Below are positions 17,491-26,213 of a DNA stretch of 64,000 bases, piece by piece (positions within the stretch are counted from its first letter, which is position 1; each line of letters opens with the position of its first letter). This stretch comes from Dyella acidisoli. GTDB taxonomy: Bacteria; Pseudomonadota; Gammaproteobacteria; Xanthomonadales; Rhodanobacteraceae. The position numbers and the translations under genes are program-made. The notes beneath the pieces are model-generated. The model searched no databases, was not told the DNA's origin, and saw only the letters and a program-made list of their open reading frames with translations. The stretch is taken from assembly GCF_030160295.1 (NCBI RefSeq), contig NZ_BSOB01000061.1:664-64663 (forward strand). The letters run 5' to 3'.

Positions 17491-17613
17491 CTTCCTCCCC
17501 TACGTGTAGTAGGGGAGGGTTGGGGTGGGGTGAAGCAATTTCGCCATGAATTCAAATAGCGCGGCAAGCTCGCGCAACCCCACCCCAGCCCTCCCCTGCA
17601 CGCAGGGGAGGGA
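17491..17613. repeat. Type B-like repeat pair (CTCCCCT)
   Basis: Two inverted palindromes, each of the form CCCTCCCCT...AGGGGAGGG, joined to GGGTGGGG-type flanks, about 60 bases apart, between the DUF1684 gene and the convergent enoyl-CoA hydratase gene. They are divergent members of the repeat family seen at 21.3, 32.9, 41.8, 42.5 and 48.3 kb. Confidence 0.65.
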
Positions 17614-17632
17614 GTGCATCTCGCAAAGTTTT

Positions 17633-18415
17633 TTATTTCCCCACAAACGCAGCTTTGCGTTTTTCAAGAAACGCACTCGTTCCTTCCTTCATATCTTCCG
17701 TTGCAAACATCAACGCAAACGCCTGCGTTTCAAACTCCAAGCCCTGATCAATCGATGTTTCACCGCCTTGCAGCACGGTATCCAGAATGCTCGCGGCAGC
17801 CAGTGGCGCAGCGGCAGCGAGTTGGTCAGCCAGTGCATTGACGGTTTCATCCAACGCTTCGGGTGCGACCACGCGATTGACCACCCCCAACTCGTAAGCG
17901 CGCTGTGCGGTGATAACGCCACCGGTTAGGCACAGTTCGAGTGCTGCACCGCGTCCGGCGAGGCGCAACAGGCGCTGGGTGCCGCCAAAGCCAGGAATCA
18001 AACCGAGGTTGATTTCCGGCTGGCCGAACTTGGCTTTCTCGCTGGCGATGCGCAGATGGCAGCACATCGCCAGTTCCATGCCTCCGCCCAGGGCGAAGCC
18101 CTGAATGCGCGCGATCACCGGCTTGCCCAGCCGTTCGATGCCGCTCATCAGCCGCTGTCCGGTGCGCGAAAAACTCTGTGCCTGCATCGGCGTGTAGCCA
18201 TTCATCTCACTGATGTCTGCACCGGCCACGAACGCCTTGTCGCCGGCGCCGGCCAGTACGACAGCCCGTACGGCGTCATCCTGCGCGGCCTGGGTGAACG
18301 CCAGGGCCAGCTCGTTCAACGTCTCACGATTGAGCGCATTGAGCTTGTCCGGGCGATTGACGGTGATGGTGCGCACGGCACCGCGATTGCCGATCTCGAG
18401 GTTGCGATAGGCCAC
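17633..18415 (-). CDS. Enoyl-CoA hydratase (crotonase family)
   Basis: A 260-residue crotonase with both acid-base glutamates of true hydratases: E114 in GGGMELAMCCH and E134 in GQPEINLGLIPGFGGTQRL. The oxyanion-hole segment FVAGADISEM is intact. It would add water across 2-enoyl-CoA in fatty-acid or amino-acid breakdown. It stands alone, so the physiological substrate cannot be told. Length and ends are normal. Confidence 0.9.
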   Translation of the reverse strand: MAYRNLEIGNRGAVRTITVNRPDKLNALNRETLNELALAFTQAAQDDAVRAVVLAGAGDKAFVAGADISEMNGYTPMQAQSFSRTGQRLMSGIERLGKPVIARIQGFALGGGMELAMCCHLRIASEKAKFGQPEINLGLIPGFGGTQRLLRLAGRGAALELCLTGGVITAQRAYELGVVNRVVAPEALDETVNALADQLAAAAPLAAASILDTVLQGGETSIDQGLEFETQAFALMFATEDMKEGTSAFLEKRKAAFVGK

Positions 18416-18710
18416 GATGGACTCCGTATCAACGTAAAACGCGGATTTTAGCAGCGGGAACCTTTGTTGCTCCTGGCTTTCTTAGAGCAGTTCGATGATC
18501 CCGCGCGGTTGTCAGATCGTCACGCCAAACCCCTGGCATGGCTGCATCGGACGACCGAACCGCTTAGGATGGCGGCTTTCGCCGTATGCTTAGAGTCCGC
18601 CCCATGTCTCCAAGTCATTCGCGCTGGTTCTGTTTACTCGTAAGGCGACCGCTTGCCAAACATGCGGGCCGCAAAGAGTCATTGGGCGGCACTGCACCAT
18701 GGAGAACGTA
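18416..18710. other. Intergenic region between divergent crotonase and FKBP genes
   Basis: About 295 bases that must contain both promoters. No palindrome, RNA motif or convincing promoter hexamer pair was recognised. Confidence 0.4.
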
Positions 18711-19463
18711 ATGACCTATACGCGTTGGCTGCTTCCGCTTCTCTTGTTGCCTGCCGTGTCCGCGGCTCAGGCGCAGGGGACGAATGCGCCCAGCCCGTCA
18801 CAGAAGCAGCCCCCGGTGGTGAAGCTGGACAAGCACAAGCTCTCCTACGCGATCGGCTACCGCATCGGCACGCAATTCGCCGATGGAGATTTCCCGGTGG
18901 ACATGGCCGTGCTGCAGAAAGCCATCGAGGACGCCTACGCCAAGCGTCCTCCGGCCGTGTCGAAAGAAGACATGTACAACCAGTTGGTCAGCCTGGGCGA
19001 GCGCATGCACGAACAGGCCATCACCGAATTCAATCGCATCGCGGCCGACAATGCGAAGAAAAGCGCCGAATACATGACCCATAACGCCACGTTGCAAGGC
19101 GTGGTGCAGCTGCCTTCGGGCATCCAGTATTCGGTGATCAAGAAGGGCGACGGCGCGGTCAATCCGGCCATCGACAGCCTGGTTACCGTGAACTATCGCG
19201 GCATGCTGATCGACGGTACAGAGTTCGATAGCACCTGGGCTCACGGTGCGCCCGTCACGTTTACCGTGGACAAGGTAATCCGCGGCTGGCAGTACGTGAT
19301 TCCGCGCATGCACGTGGGCGACCGCTGGAAAGTGGTAATCCCACCCACACTCGCATACGGCGAGCATGGTGCGCTGCCGCGCATTGGACCGAATCAGGCG
19401 CTGGTGTTCGATATCGAACTGCTGGATATCAAGCCGCCGAATCCGCAGGCGGCGGGGCCGTGA
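18711..19463 (+). CDS. FKBP-type peptidyl-prolyl isomerase (FkpA/Mip-like)
   Basis: A 250-residue periplasmic or surface isomerase. A signal peptide (ending SAAQAQG) is followed by the helical dimerisation domain of FkpA/Mip (about residues 35-125, with LSYAIGYRIGTQF) and a C-terminal FKBP domain (about 145-240) with VTVNYRGMLIDGTEFDST, RGWQYVIPRMHVGDRWKVVIPP and LAYGEHG. It assists folding of exported proteins. I chose the ATG at 18711 because GGAG lies seven bases upstream; an ATG at 18699 is in frame. Confidence 0.9.
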   Translation: MTYTRWLLPLLLLPAVSAAQAQGTNAPSPSQKQPPVVKLDKHKLSYAIGYRIGTQFADGDFPVDMAVLQKAIEDAYAKRPPAVSKEDMYNQLVSLGERMHEQAITEFNRIAADNAKKSAEYMTHNATLQGVVQLPSGIQYSVIKKGDGAVNPAIDSLVTVNYRGMLIDGTEFDSTWAHGAPVTFTVDKVIRGWQYVIPRMHVGDRWKVVIPPTLAYGEHGALPRIGPNQALVFDIELLDIKPPNPQAAGP

Positions 19464-19630
19464 TGTGAAGGCGGGGATTTGGCAATAGGGAACGTGTAGA
19501 TCGCCTTAAGCAATCCATCCCCGCTCTTTGCATATCCAAGAGAAGTGGGTCGCGATTTGCTCGGCCGCGACATTCACACGTTCCCTGTTCTCTGTTCCCC
19601 ATTCCCTGCTTCCATTAGCATTGCGGAAGC

Positions 19631-19822
19631 ATGTCGAACTCCTCCCTCCTCCCCCAGCAAGCCATTCTCAGCCCGTGCATCGGCATCTGCCGGCTCGATG
19701 CACGCGGTTTTTGCGAAGGCTGTTATCGCACGGGCGATGAAATCGCACGGTGGCGCAGCATGAGCGAGACCGAGCGCTCCCATTACCTGGACGTGGTGCT
19801 CCCCGCACGCGAATCCCCATGA
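19631..19822 (+). CDS. DUF1289 small cysteine-rich protein
   Basis: A 63-residue protein with four cysteines in the DUF1289 pattern, SPCIGICRLD...GFCEGCYRT (C16, C20, C28, C31), suggesting a small metal-binding fold. The following stretch EIARWRSMSETER is also family-typical. The function is unknown. The stop codon overlaps the start of the Nudix gene (ATGA), so the two are co-translated; the sulfurtransferase gene follows by the same kind of overlap. Confidence 0.85.
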   Translation: MSNSSLLPQQAILSPCIGICRLDARGFCEGCYRTGDEIARWRSMSETERSHYLDVVLPARESP

Positions 19823-20412
19823 TGGAAGCCCTGCAGCGTGCCTTGCGTCCGCTGTCACAGCCTCCGGCGCCGCCCGGCTGGAATCACGCGCTGATGACCG
19901 AATTGATCGGCGAAATCGAGCGCCGCCCGGCCGCCGTGCTGATCGGTCTGCGCGATGCTAACGAGCCGCATATGATCTTTACGGTGCGCACCGATCATCT
20001 CAGCTCGCATGCGGGGCAGGTCGCCTTTCCCGGTGGCAGCGCCGATCCAACGGATGCCGATGCGCTGACCACCGCCCTGCGCGAGAGCGAAGAGGAAATC
20101 GGCTTGCATCCCTCGCACGTCACGCCGCTGGGATATCTGGATTGCTTCGAAACCATCAGCGGTTTCTGCATTACCCCGGTGGTGGCACGCATCGCCAACC
20201 AGGCGCAGTTTCGACCGGCGCCCGATGAAGTGGCCGAAGTGTTCGAAGTGCCGCTGACGTTTTTCCTGGAACCGTCGAATCTGAAACGCTACCAGATGGA
20301 TTACCGCGGCCGCCGGCGCGAGATGGTGGAATTCCACTACCAAGGCCATCGCATCTGGGGCGCCACAGCGGCCATATTGCAACACCTTTTGCAGAAGATG
20401 GAGCAGGCATGA
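19819..20412 (+). CDS. Nudix hydrolase, CoA pyrophosphatase type
   Basis: A 197-residue Nudix enzyme of the NudL (YeaB) group. The Nudix box is REsEEEIGL preceded by the CoA-pyrophosphatase signature VAFPGGSADPTDAD, with TALRES in register. Such enzymes hydrolyse CoA and its derivatives to 4'-phosphopantetheine and 3',5'-ADP. The ATG at 19819 overlaps the DUF1289 stop, and the gene overlaps the next one by four bases (ATGA), so these three genes form a tight operon. Confidence 0.88.
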   Translation: MMEALQRALRPLSQPPAPPGWNHALMTELIGEIERRPAAVLIGLRDANEPHMIFTVRTDHLSSHAGQVAFPGGSADPTDADALTTALRESEEEIGLHPSHVTPLGYLDCFETISGFCITPVVARIANQAQFRPAPDEVAEVFEVPLTFFLEPSNLKRYQMDYRGRRREMVEFHYQGHRIWGATAAILQHLLQKMEQA

Positions 20413-21251
20413 AAAGCACCTTGATCACTGCCGGGGAACTCGCAGCGCTGCCGTCGGATAGCGTGCTGATCGTCGATTGCCGACACGATCTTGCCGACAC
20501 CCAAAAAGGCGAGCGCGATTACCGCACGGACCACATTCCAGGCGCAGTCTTCGCAGACTTGGATCACGATCTTTCCGATCTCAGTCGCACACCGCTTGGG
20601 TTGGGGCGGCATCCGTTGCCGTCCGAGCAAGCGTTTTCCGCGGTGCTCGCGCGCTGGGGCTGGCAGCCTGGCCTGCAAGTGGTGGCTTACGACGCCGGCA
20701 CGGGTGCATTGGCCGCGGTACGCCTGTGGTGGTTGCTGCGCTTGTGTGGCGTGCGCGAAGCGGTCGTGCTCGATGGCGGCTACGCAGCGTGGAAGGCGGC
20801 GAACTTGCCGATATCACAAGCCATTCCGCAGCGGCAGCCGACGCAGGTGAGCATGCATTACGACGCCAGCCAAGTCGTGCTCGATCACTCCGCTGTCGCC
20901 AACACGCCAGATGATCTATTGCTCGATGCACGCGCTGCACCGCGCTATCGCGGTGAAGTGGAGCCAATCGATCGCGTCGCAGGTCACGTGCCGGGCGCAG
21001 CGAATCGACCATTTACCGATAACTTGCAAGCCGATGGGCACTTCAAATCACCGGCGGAGCTGAAGCAGGAATTTCGCGCGGTAATCGGTGATCACGCACC
21101 AAGCCACGTGGTGCACATGTGTGGCTCGGGTGTTACTGCCTGCCACAATTTGTTAGCAATGGAACATGCGGGGCTGGCGGGTTCGCGCTTGTATGCGCCG
21201 TCGTGGAGTGGGTGGATCAGTGATCCGTCGCGGCCGATCGCGAAGGGCTAG
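20409..21251 (+). CDS. sseA: 3-mercaptopyruvate/thiosulfate sulfurtransferase
   Basis: A 280-residue protein of two rhodanese domains. The active-site cysteine is C238 in the loop CGSGVTA; CG[S/T]GVTA favours mercaptopyruvate over thiosulfate as donor. The N-terminal inactive domain includes DCRHDL and DHIPGAVFADLDHDLS. It ends the DUF1289-Nudix-sulfurtransferase operon. The substrate is inferred from the loop sequence only. Confidence 0.88.
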   Translation: MKSTLITAGELAALPSDSVLIVDCRHDLADTQKGERDYRTDHIPGAVFADLDHDLSDLSRTPLGLGRHPLPSEQAFSAVLARWGWQPGLQVVAYDAGTGALAAVRLWWLLRLCGVREAVVLDGGYAAWKAANLPISQAIPQRQPTQVSMHYDASQVVLDHSAVANTPDDLLLDARAAPRYRGEVEPIDRVAGHVPGAANRPFTDNLQADGHFKSPAELKQEFRAVIGDHAPSHVVHMCGSGVTACHNLLAMEHAGLAGSRLYAPSWSGWISDPSRPIAKG

Positions 21252-21258
21252 TTGTTGC

Positions 21259-21389
21259 GCCCTCTCCCCTCCGGGGAGAGGGCTGGGGTGAGGGGTAAAG
21301 GCTTGCCCAGAATTTCATAAAGGCGACGCTTCGATCGAGCTGTTCGCAAGATTGCCCCCTAACCCTCTCCCCGGAGGGGAGAGGGTACT
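21259..21389. repeat. Type B repeat pair (CTCTCCCC/GGGGAGAG)
   Basis: Two inverted copies of a CCCTCTCCCC-TCC-GGGGAGAGGG palindrome with GGGTGAGGGG-type flanks, about 90 bases apart. They occupy the space between the convergent sulfurtransferase and isomerase genes. Confidence 0.8.
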
Positions 21390-21400
21390 GATCCGTCCAC

Positions 21401-22159
21401 TCATTTAGCTTTGCTTTTCAACCTATCCACCAACGCCTGCAACGCCACCTGCGTCTGCGGATGGAAGAACGCATCCACAAACGTATCGATCGGCAAGGCG
21501 TCGATATCCGCATATGTGCGCGTCAAATCCGCACGCGCAATCTTGCGTGTTTCCAGCATGGCGTGCGAGGGCAGGGCGAGCGTCTCGTTGAGCCAGTGCA
21601 ACGCGCGCGTGGCGACCTCATCCACAACAGCGAGTTCGTCGACAAAGCCATAGTCCAGGGCTTGAGTAGCTTCGATCAGCGCACCGGAAACCAGCAAGCG
21701 TTCCGCGCGATACGCGCCCACTACACGACGCAACGCCATCTGGATGCAATCCGGTGCGATCAATCCCACCTGCACTTCGTTCAAGCCGATGCGATACGGG
21801 CCTTGCGCCATCACGCGGTAATCGCAGAACAGCGAAAGCACTGCGCCACCGGCAGGGCTATGCCCAGTGATGGCCGCAACAACCGGCACCGGCAAATGCG
21901 CGAGTGCAGCGCAGGTGGCGAAGAATTCGCGCCAGTATTCACGTACACCGGCGCGATCGCGCGTAAGCAGCGCAGGTACGTCCACGCCGGCGGAAAACAT
22001 GCCTTGTGCGCCGGAGAGCACGACACCGCGCGCACCATCGCGTACGGCTTCTGCCAGTGCCTGCTGCAAAGCGCGCAGAAGATCCAGGTTCAACGCGTTG
22101 ACCGGCGGGCGTGCCAGCTGGATTTCTACGACAGCATCGTGCTTGATGAGGTTGAGCAT
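21401..22159 (-). CDS. Crotonase-fold protein, delta3-delta2-enoyl-CoA isomerase-like
   Basis: A 252-residue crotonase. The segment TGHSPAGGAVLSLFCDYRVMA and GLNEVQVGLIAPD resemble mitochondrial ECI1 rather than hydratases. The first hydratase glutamate is missing (GGAVLSL in place of GGMELAM), while E128 in LNEVQ, the isomerase catalytic position, is kept. It therefore more likely shifts double bonds in unsaturated acyl-CoA than hydrates them. DUF4139 lies upstream on the same strand with 24 bases between. Confidence 0.8.
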   Translation of the reverse strand: MLNLIKHDAVVEIQLARPPVNALNLDLLRALQQALAEAVRDGARGVVLSGAQGMFSAGVDVPALLTRDRAGVREYWREFFATCAALAHLPVPVVAAITGHSPAGGAVLSLFCDYRVMAQGPYRIGLNEVQVGLIAPDCIQMALRRVVGAYRAERLLVSGALIEATQALDYGFVDELAVVDEVATRALHWLNETLALPSHAMLETRKIARADLTRTYADIDALPIDTFVDAFFHPQTQVALQALVDRLKSKAK

Positions 22160-22183
22160 GGGCGCTCCAGAAAGAGAGAGTGA

Positions 22184-23641
22184 TCAGGATTGTGGCTGTT
22201 CGTCAGCCGTCCAGGTGTAGCGCACAGCATAATCGAGCACGGCCTTGCCGTTGGCAGGCACTTCGACCTTGAATTCCAGCGTGTCGGTCGTTTGCTTGCT
22301 TGGTTTTACGCTGGACGAGGTGACTGTCCATTGCCGCCAGCGATTCGGATGCTCGCGCACCGTCACCGTGCGCGCACTGTCGCCGGCATTGGTGAGGGTG
22401 ATGCGGAAAGCTTCGTCCAGTGCGCGGCCGGCCTTGTCAACGTGGAAACTCGTGCGTTCACGCTTGCCACGCAAATCGAACGCGGTGCCTAGCGTGATGG
22501 TGGCATCGCTGCCCTTGGGTGTGTCGTTGATGCGGCCTTCGCCGATGAATTGCGGCACGCCGTTGCGATCGGCAGTCAGCACGCGCAGGTAACCGGCTGG
22601 CAGGCTGTCGAAGGCTGAGAAGCGTAGCGTACTGATGATGCTGGTGTTGCTGTCCGTATTAAACGTTTCGTTGAGCATCGGCTGCGGCGGCATCCAGTTG
22701 CCGCCATTCTCGTAGAGTGCCGTGCGTTCGCAGCTGAGCGTGCGTGCAGCGTAGAGCGGCACCTGGCTGATGCTGCCATCGGGCAGTTCGACCGGCGCGG
22801 GCAGGGTATAGCTGCGGTAATCGCCCACCGTTGACTGTTCGGGCAGGGCTTCGGCCGCAACAGGCGCCGCTGCCGCGCGCATCATCATCGGACGCGGTGC
22901 GGAGGTCTTGGCGAAATTGGGTTCACCAGCAATCAGCGTCAAGTTGGTGTCGTGCCAGTCGCGACCACTACGGTTGGCGATGCTGGCGCGCGATTCAAAC
23001 TGCATGCTGCACGCATTGCCCGCTTGCAAGTTCGCGACATAGGAAGCGCGCCAACCAATACCGGAGGTCGGATAGCTGAGCGTGGCATCAGCCTGGCCGC
23101 TGCGCGAGGCATCGACGCGCAGACGCAAACTGGAGCCGGTAGGGAAATTGCCGCCCGCCGTAGTCACTGCCGCATATTGGCGAACCAGCGTTGTGCCATG
23201 ATCCGTGCTCACCACCAGTCCATCTTCACCGGCGCGTAATAAAGTTCCGCTGGCCAGCGCCTGGCCGTTGTCGCCGAGCACGTTGATACTGCTTCCCGTC
23301 AAACCGGTCAAAGCTGCATTGGGACCTTGACCGAGCAATAACCGCTGAGAAATGACTTTTGCCTCGCCGCCCGGAAAACCGAGCGCCATGGCTTCAGCGT
23401 CGAGATGATTGGGCAGGTCGCCCAGCACCAGATCGTGCACGCCGGATTGCAATGTAACGTCGCGTCGCTCGCGCACTACGGCATAACCGTCGTTGGCGTC
23501 GCTGTCGCCGCTGCTTGCGTACAGGGCGGGGCTGTCGCTGCGATACAACGTCATTGATGCACCATCGGCCGCCCACACAGACGGTATGGTGCACAGCGTG
23601 GCGATGGCGATGCTCAGAACGTTTCGGTGCCGGATCGGCAT
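22184..23641 (-). CDS. Secreted DUF4139 domain protein
   Basis: A 485-residue protein with a signal peptide (residues 1-24, ending SVWA-A) and a DUF4139 region covering most of the rest (about residues 190-480), with GIGWRASYVANL, GRDWHDTNLTLIAGEP and the end motif FKVEVPANGKAVLDYAVRYTW. Members are exported and of unknown function. It is divergent from the response-regulator gene with a 221-base gap. No catalytic motif was recognised. Confidence 0.8.
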   Translation of the reverse strand: MPIRHRNVLSIAIATLCTIPSVWAADGASMTLYRSDSPALYASSGDSDANDGYAVVRERRDVTLQSGVHDLVLGDLPNHLDAEAMALGFPGGEAKVISQRLLLGQGPNAALTGLTGSSINVLGDNGQALASGTLLRAGEDGLVVSTDHGTTLVRQYAAVTTAGGNFPTGSSLRLRVDASRSGQADATLSYPTSGIGWRASYVANLQAGNACSMQFESRASIANRSGRDWHDTNLTLIAGEPNFAKTSAPRPMMMRAAAAPVAAEALPEQSTVGDYRSYTLPAPVELPDGSISQVPLYAARTLSCERTALYENGGNWMPPQPMLNETFNTDSNTSIISTLRFSAFDSLPAGYLRVLTADRNGVPQFIGEGRINDTPKGSDATITLGTAFDLRGKRERTSFHVDKAGRALDEAFRITLTNAGDSARTVTVREHPNRWRQWTVTSSSVKPSKQTTDTLEFKVEVPANGKAVLDYAVRYTWTADEQPQS

Positions 23642-23862
23642 GACGCACTCCTTGGGCGGATGTCGGCGCCGATCATAGCGAGCCGGACGCAGCTTCGTAC
23701 GTGTCTCTATAGCGGGTCGTTCGTTAGCGCTTCAGGACGGTTGCTTGCCGTGCTGCACGGTGCGACCATCGCCGCCAGCTACCGTTCACCGGCGCGACGC
23801 CATCAGCGGGTCGTCGTCGGATGGTTTCAAGGTTGCATGCGCAACGGACTCAAAGGCCGCAA

Positions 23863-24552
23863 ATGGAAGGCTTCTCGCTGAGAGTGGTGCTTGCGGACGA
23901 TCATCCCGGGATGATCGCAGGCGTCAGGCATGGTCTATCTTCTGCCGTCACCATCCAATTGACCGGCACAGCGGGTAATTCGACCGAATTGTTTCGCATC
24001 TTGGATACGGGATGCTGCGATGTGCTCGTTTCGGACTACTCCATGCCGGGCAACGAACACGGCGATGGCATTGCACTGTTTTCGCTGATCCAGCGGCGCT
24101 ATCCGTCAGTGAAGCTGGTTGTATTGACGATGCTGGACAATCCGGCAGTGCTCAGCGCGTTGCGCAGCCAGGGCATCTCCTGCGTCGTCAGCAAGGCGGA
24201 TGCGGTCAACTATCTGATTCCCGCCATCCACGCTGCGGCAACGGGGGGCACTTACTATTCGCCTTCCGTCGAGAAAAGCATGCGTATGCGTGACATGGAT
24301 AGGCGCACGCCTGAGTTGTTGAGTAAGCGAGAGCTGGAGGTACTGCGGCTCTACGCGAGTGGCCTGACCGTCAATGAGATTGCGGAACGCGTGAGCCGCA
24401 GCAAAAAGACAATCAGCACCCAGAAAGCGCGCGCTATGCAGAAGCTGGGTATCGAACGCGATGTGGATCTGCTGCGTTATGCGATGGAGAACGGGATTGT
24501 TGCTTCGTCGTCGCAGCCGGGTGCGGCGGTGGATGATGCGCCGGAGGATTAG
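23863..24552 (+). CDS. RcsB-like LuxR-type response regulator
   Basis: A 229-residue two-component regulator. The receiver domain (residues 1-130) has acidic residues in VVLADDHP and the phospho-acceptor D58 in VSDYSMPG. A LuxR-type HTH follows (about residues 160-215: LSKRELEVLRLYASGLTVNEIAERVSRSK...). The segments SMPGNEHGDGI, VVLTMLDNPAVLSAL and KKTISTQKARAMQKLG closely follow E. coli RcsB. The start at 23863 (MEGFSLRVVLADDHP) fits the family. Its natural partner would be a hybrid kinase or phosphorelay; the remnant of one lies just downstream on the other strand, so the regulator may now lack its local kinase. Confidence 0.9.
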   Translation: MEGFSLRVVLADDHPGMIAGVRHGLSSAVTIQLTGTAGNSTELFRILDTGCCDVLVSDYSMPGNEHGDGIALFSLIQRRYPSVKLVVLTMLDNPAVLSALRSQGISCVVSKADAVNYLIPAIHAAATGGTYYSPSVEKSMRMRDMDRRTPELLSKRELEVLRLYASGLTVNEIAERVSRSKKTISTQKARAMQKLGIERDVDLLRYAMENGIVASSSQPGAAVDDAPED

Positions 24553-24573
24553 GCGCCTCCGTGATCTCCATGG

Positions 24574-24656
24574 TCGTCATTCCCGCGAAAGCGGGAATCC
24601 ATTGTGCTCTGATGCAAGAGCCGAAGGTGGATTCCCGCTTTCGCGGGAATGACGGC
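24574..24656. repeat. Type A repeat pair (inverted)
   Basis: Two copies of the TTCCCGC/GCGGGAA palindrome in opposite orientation, each with CGTCAT/ATGACGG flanks, about 55 bases apart. It lies after the response-regulator gene. Confidence 0.8.
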
Positions 24657-24692
24657 CGTGGGGTTATATAGCGACGTGGCGGTGTAAGCGGT

Positions 24693-24778
24693 GTAGGTTG
24701 GGGTGAGCGTATGCGAACCCCAACATCGCCATGCATTGCACCGCGTAGGGGTTCGGCTGCGCCTCACCCCAATCTACG
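24693..24778. repeat. Type C-like inverted repeat (GTAGGTTGGGGTGAG)
   Basis: An inverted repeat with arms GTAGGTTGGGGTGAG (24693-24707) and CTCACCCCAATCTAC (24763-24777) around an inner GAACCCC/GGGGTTC pair. It lies at the 3' end of the truncated kinase gene. Confidence 0.7.
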
Positions 24779-25307
24779 CTACGTCGCCATGCATGGCTGC
24801 GCGTCGTTCCAGCACAGACGATGCGTGTTCCGCGAACAGCTGCATGGCGGTTTTCAGGGATTCCCGATCTTTGGAGGCAATCAATGTTTCCATGTTTGCA
24901 GCCATATCAGCCGTCTCCATCTCGCGAATCATGGCGAACGATCCACGCAGGGCATGCAGATGATCGCGGACACTTTGCAGATCACCTTTGTCCAGTGCCG
25001 TATCTATCGCCCCCACGGATTGCCGCAAGCTTTGCTGTAAAAGCATGTGAATCTTTGCTGGCAACGGTCCGCTGGTCAGATCCACAGGCTTTGGAGCGGT
25101 GTCATCCGGCTCCATGACACCAACGAGTCGTCTCAACATGCGATCGATCGTATCGAGCAGAAGAGGTCTGACGAGCACCTCATCCATGCCAACGGCTGCA
25201 CAACGTTCGTACTCGGAGGGGCTCGCATTGGCCGTCATGGCAACAATGGGAAGCGTCGCCCCTTGGGCACGCAGGTGCTGCGCAAGTGAGCAAGCGCGTT
25301 GTCCGCG
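24774..25307 (-). pseudogene. 3' remnant of a hybrid histidine kinase (receiver tail plus HPt)
   Basis: This frame reads the last strands of a receiver domain (LPIVAMTANASPSEYERCAAVGMDEVLVRP holds in pieces: VAMTANA, the AVGMD turn and the LVRP lysine-loop equivalent) followed by an HPt domain with the phospho-histidine in HLHALRGSFAMI. The sensor, kinase core and most of the receiver are missing. Upstream the same frame hits a stop at 25308-25310, inside a YadA-like adhesin frame, so the gene begins abruptly. The longest ATG-started part is 24774-25238 (154 aa). This is the end of an EvgS/BvgS-like phosphorelay kinase after a deletion or recombination. It faces the RcsB-like regulator gene. 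Confidence 0.8.
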
Positions 25308-25912
25308 TTAGCCTGAGTGTTCGCGCCCAGCGCCACGGCTTGCGTACCGTTGGTAAACACATTCGAACCGACTGCGACCGAATACGGCTGGTCCGAGCCC
25401 GTTTGGGCGCTGCTGCCAAGTGCGACGGAGTTGTCGGACAACGCAACGGCCTGCAGGCCGACTGCGACTGTGTTGCCACCGCTGGCAATCGAGCTTGAAC
25501 CCATGGCAATCGCGGTATTGGAAGTCGGATCTGCGCCATTCACGGACGCAATGTTGCTGCCGTGCGTGCCTTCGATGGCAGCCAGTGGGTCGGTCACATC
25601 CATGACGCCGATGGAGCCCGCATTGCGCGGAGCCGCGGTGGAGGTGAATTGATTTGCTGCGTATGACGGTGCGTCGGTCGTGTTTTCTTTGCTTTCGACG
25701 TCGGCGTCGGTCGTTGTGTCGTAGCTCGCTGCAACCGGCGTATCGGTTACGTCGACGCCGCTGGCCATGGCTGTGCCCATGATGGCTTCGGCCAGCGCCA
25801 GTGCGATCAAGCGGCGCATGACAGTGCCTCTTGTGCGCTTCTGTGTGTTGTTGGTCGGAATCGTCGCGATGGTCGTCGACGTGCTCTGGGTCGTGCCGTT
25901 TGCCAGGGTCAT
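25235..25912 (-). pseudogene. Truncated YadA-like trimeric adhesin (N-terminal part)
   Basis: A 225-residue frame that starts with a signal-like segment (MRRLIALALAEAIMGTAMA, start alternative at 25819 with GAGG upstream) and runs through YadA head repeats of the form AVGSxA, for example NTAIAMGSSSIA, NTVAVGLQAVA, NSVALGSSAQTG and QAVALGANTQA. After NADNALA (about 25290) it leaves the adhesin pattern and reads an out-of-frame piece of the downstream kinase. The stalk and membrane anchor needed for surface display are missing, so it is broken. The first ATG at 25912 also has a good RBS (GAGG). Confidence 0.78.
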
Positions 25913-25985
25913 GATGTGCTCCTCATCAGATCGTTTGGTGATGAGGAAATGCTAGAAACTGCGCGTATTTGGATCAGTCGGCCGG

Positions 25986-26031
25986 GGACGATTCACGTGG
26001 GACTAGTAGTAGTCCTAGTCCGAAATCGTCC
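25986..26031. promoter_or_regulatory. Nested inverted repeats upstream of the YadA-like gene
   Basis: An outer pair GGACGATT (25986-25993) / AATCGTCC (26024-26031) encloses GGACTA (26000-26005) / TAGTCC (26016-26021). It is about 75 bases upstream of the adhesin start. The inner 14 bases at 26004-26017, TAGTAGTAGTCCTA, match 10 of 14 positions of the published RcsAB box TAAGAATATTCCTA. An operator is likely; its regulator is a guess. Confidence 0.45.
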
Positions 26032-26110
26032 GATACCATCGTTGCATGGCCGGTTTGCTGAACAGCATTGCGCTGTTCGTTCATGGTTGATAAGCGGCGT
26101 CTCTATGAAT

Positions 26111-26190
26111 CGTCGCCCCGGCGAAGGCCGGGGCCCAGCGACTTTCTACGTGCTTAAAGACACTGGGTCCCGGCCTTCGCCGGGACGACG
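26111..26190. repeat. Palindromic repeat pair (CCGGCGAAGGCCGG)
   Basis: Two inverted copies of a CCCCGGCGAAGGCCGGGG-type palindrome with CGTCG flanks, about 45 bases apart, between the adhesin promoter region and the VOC-protein gene. Confidence 0.75.
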
Positions 26191-26213
26191 AATCTGGAAT
26201 TCTTTTAGTGCTT

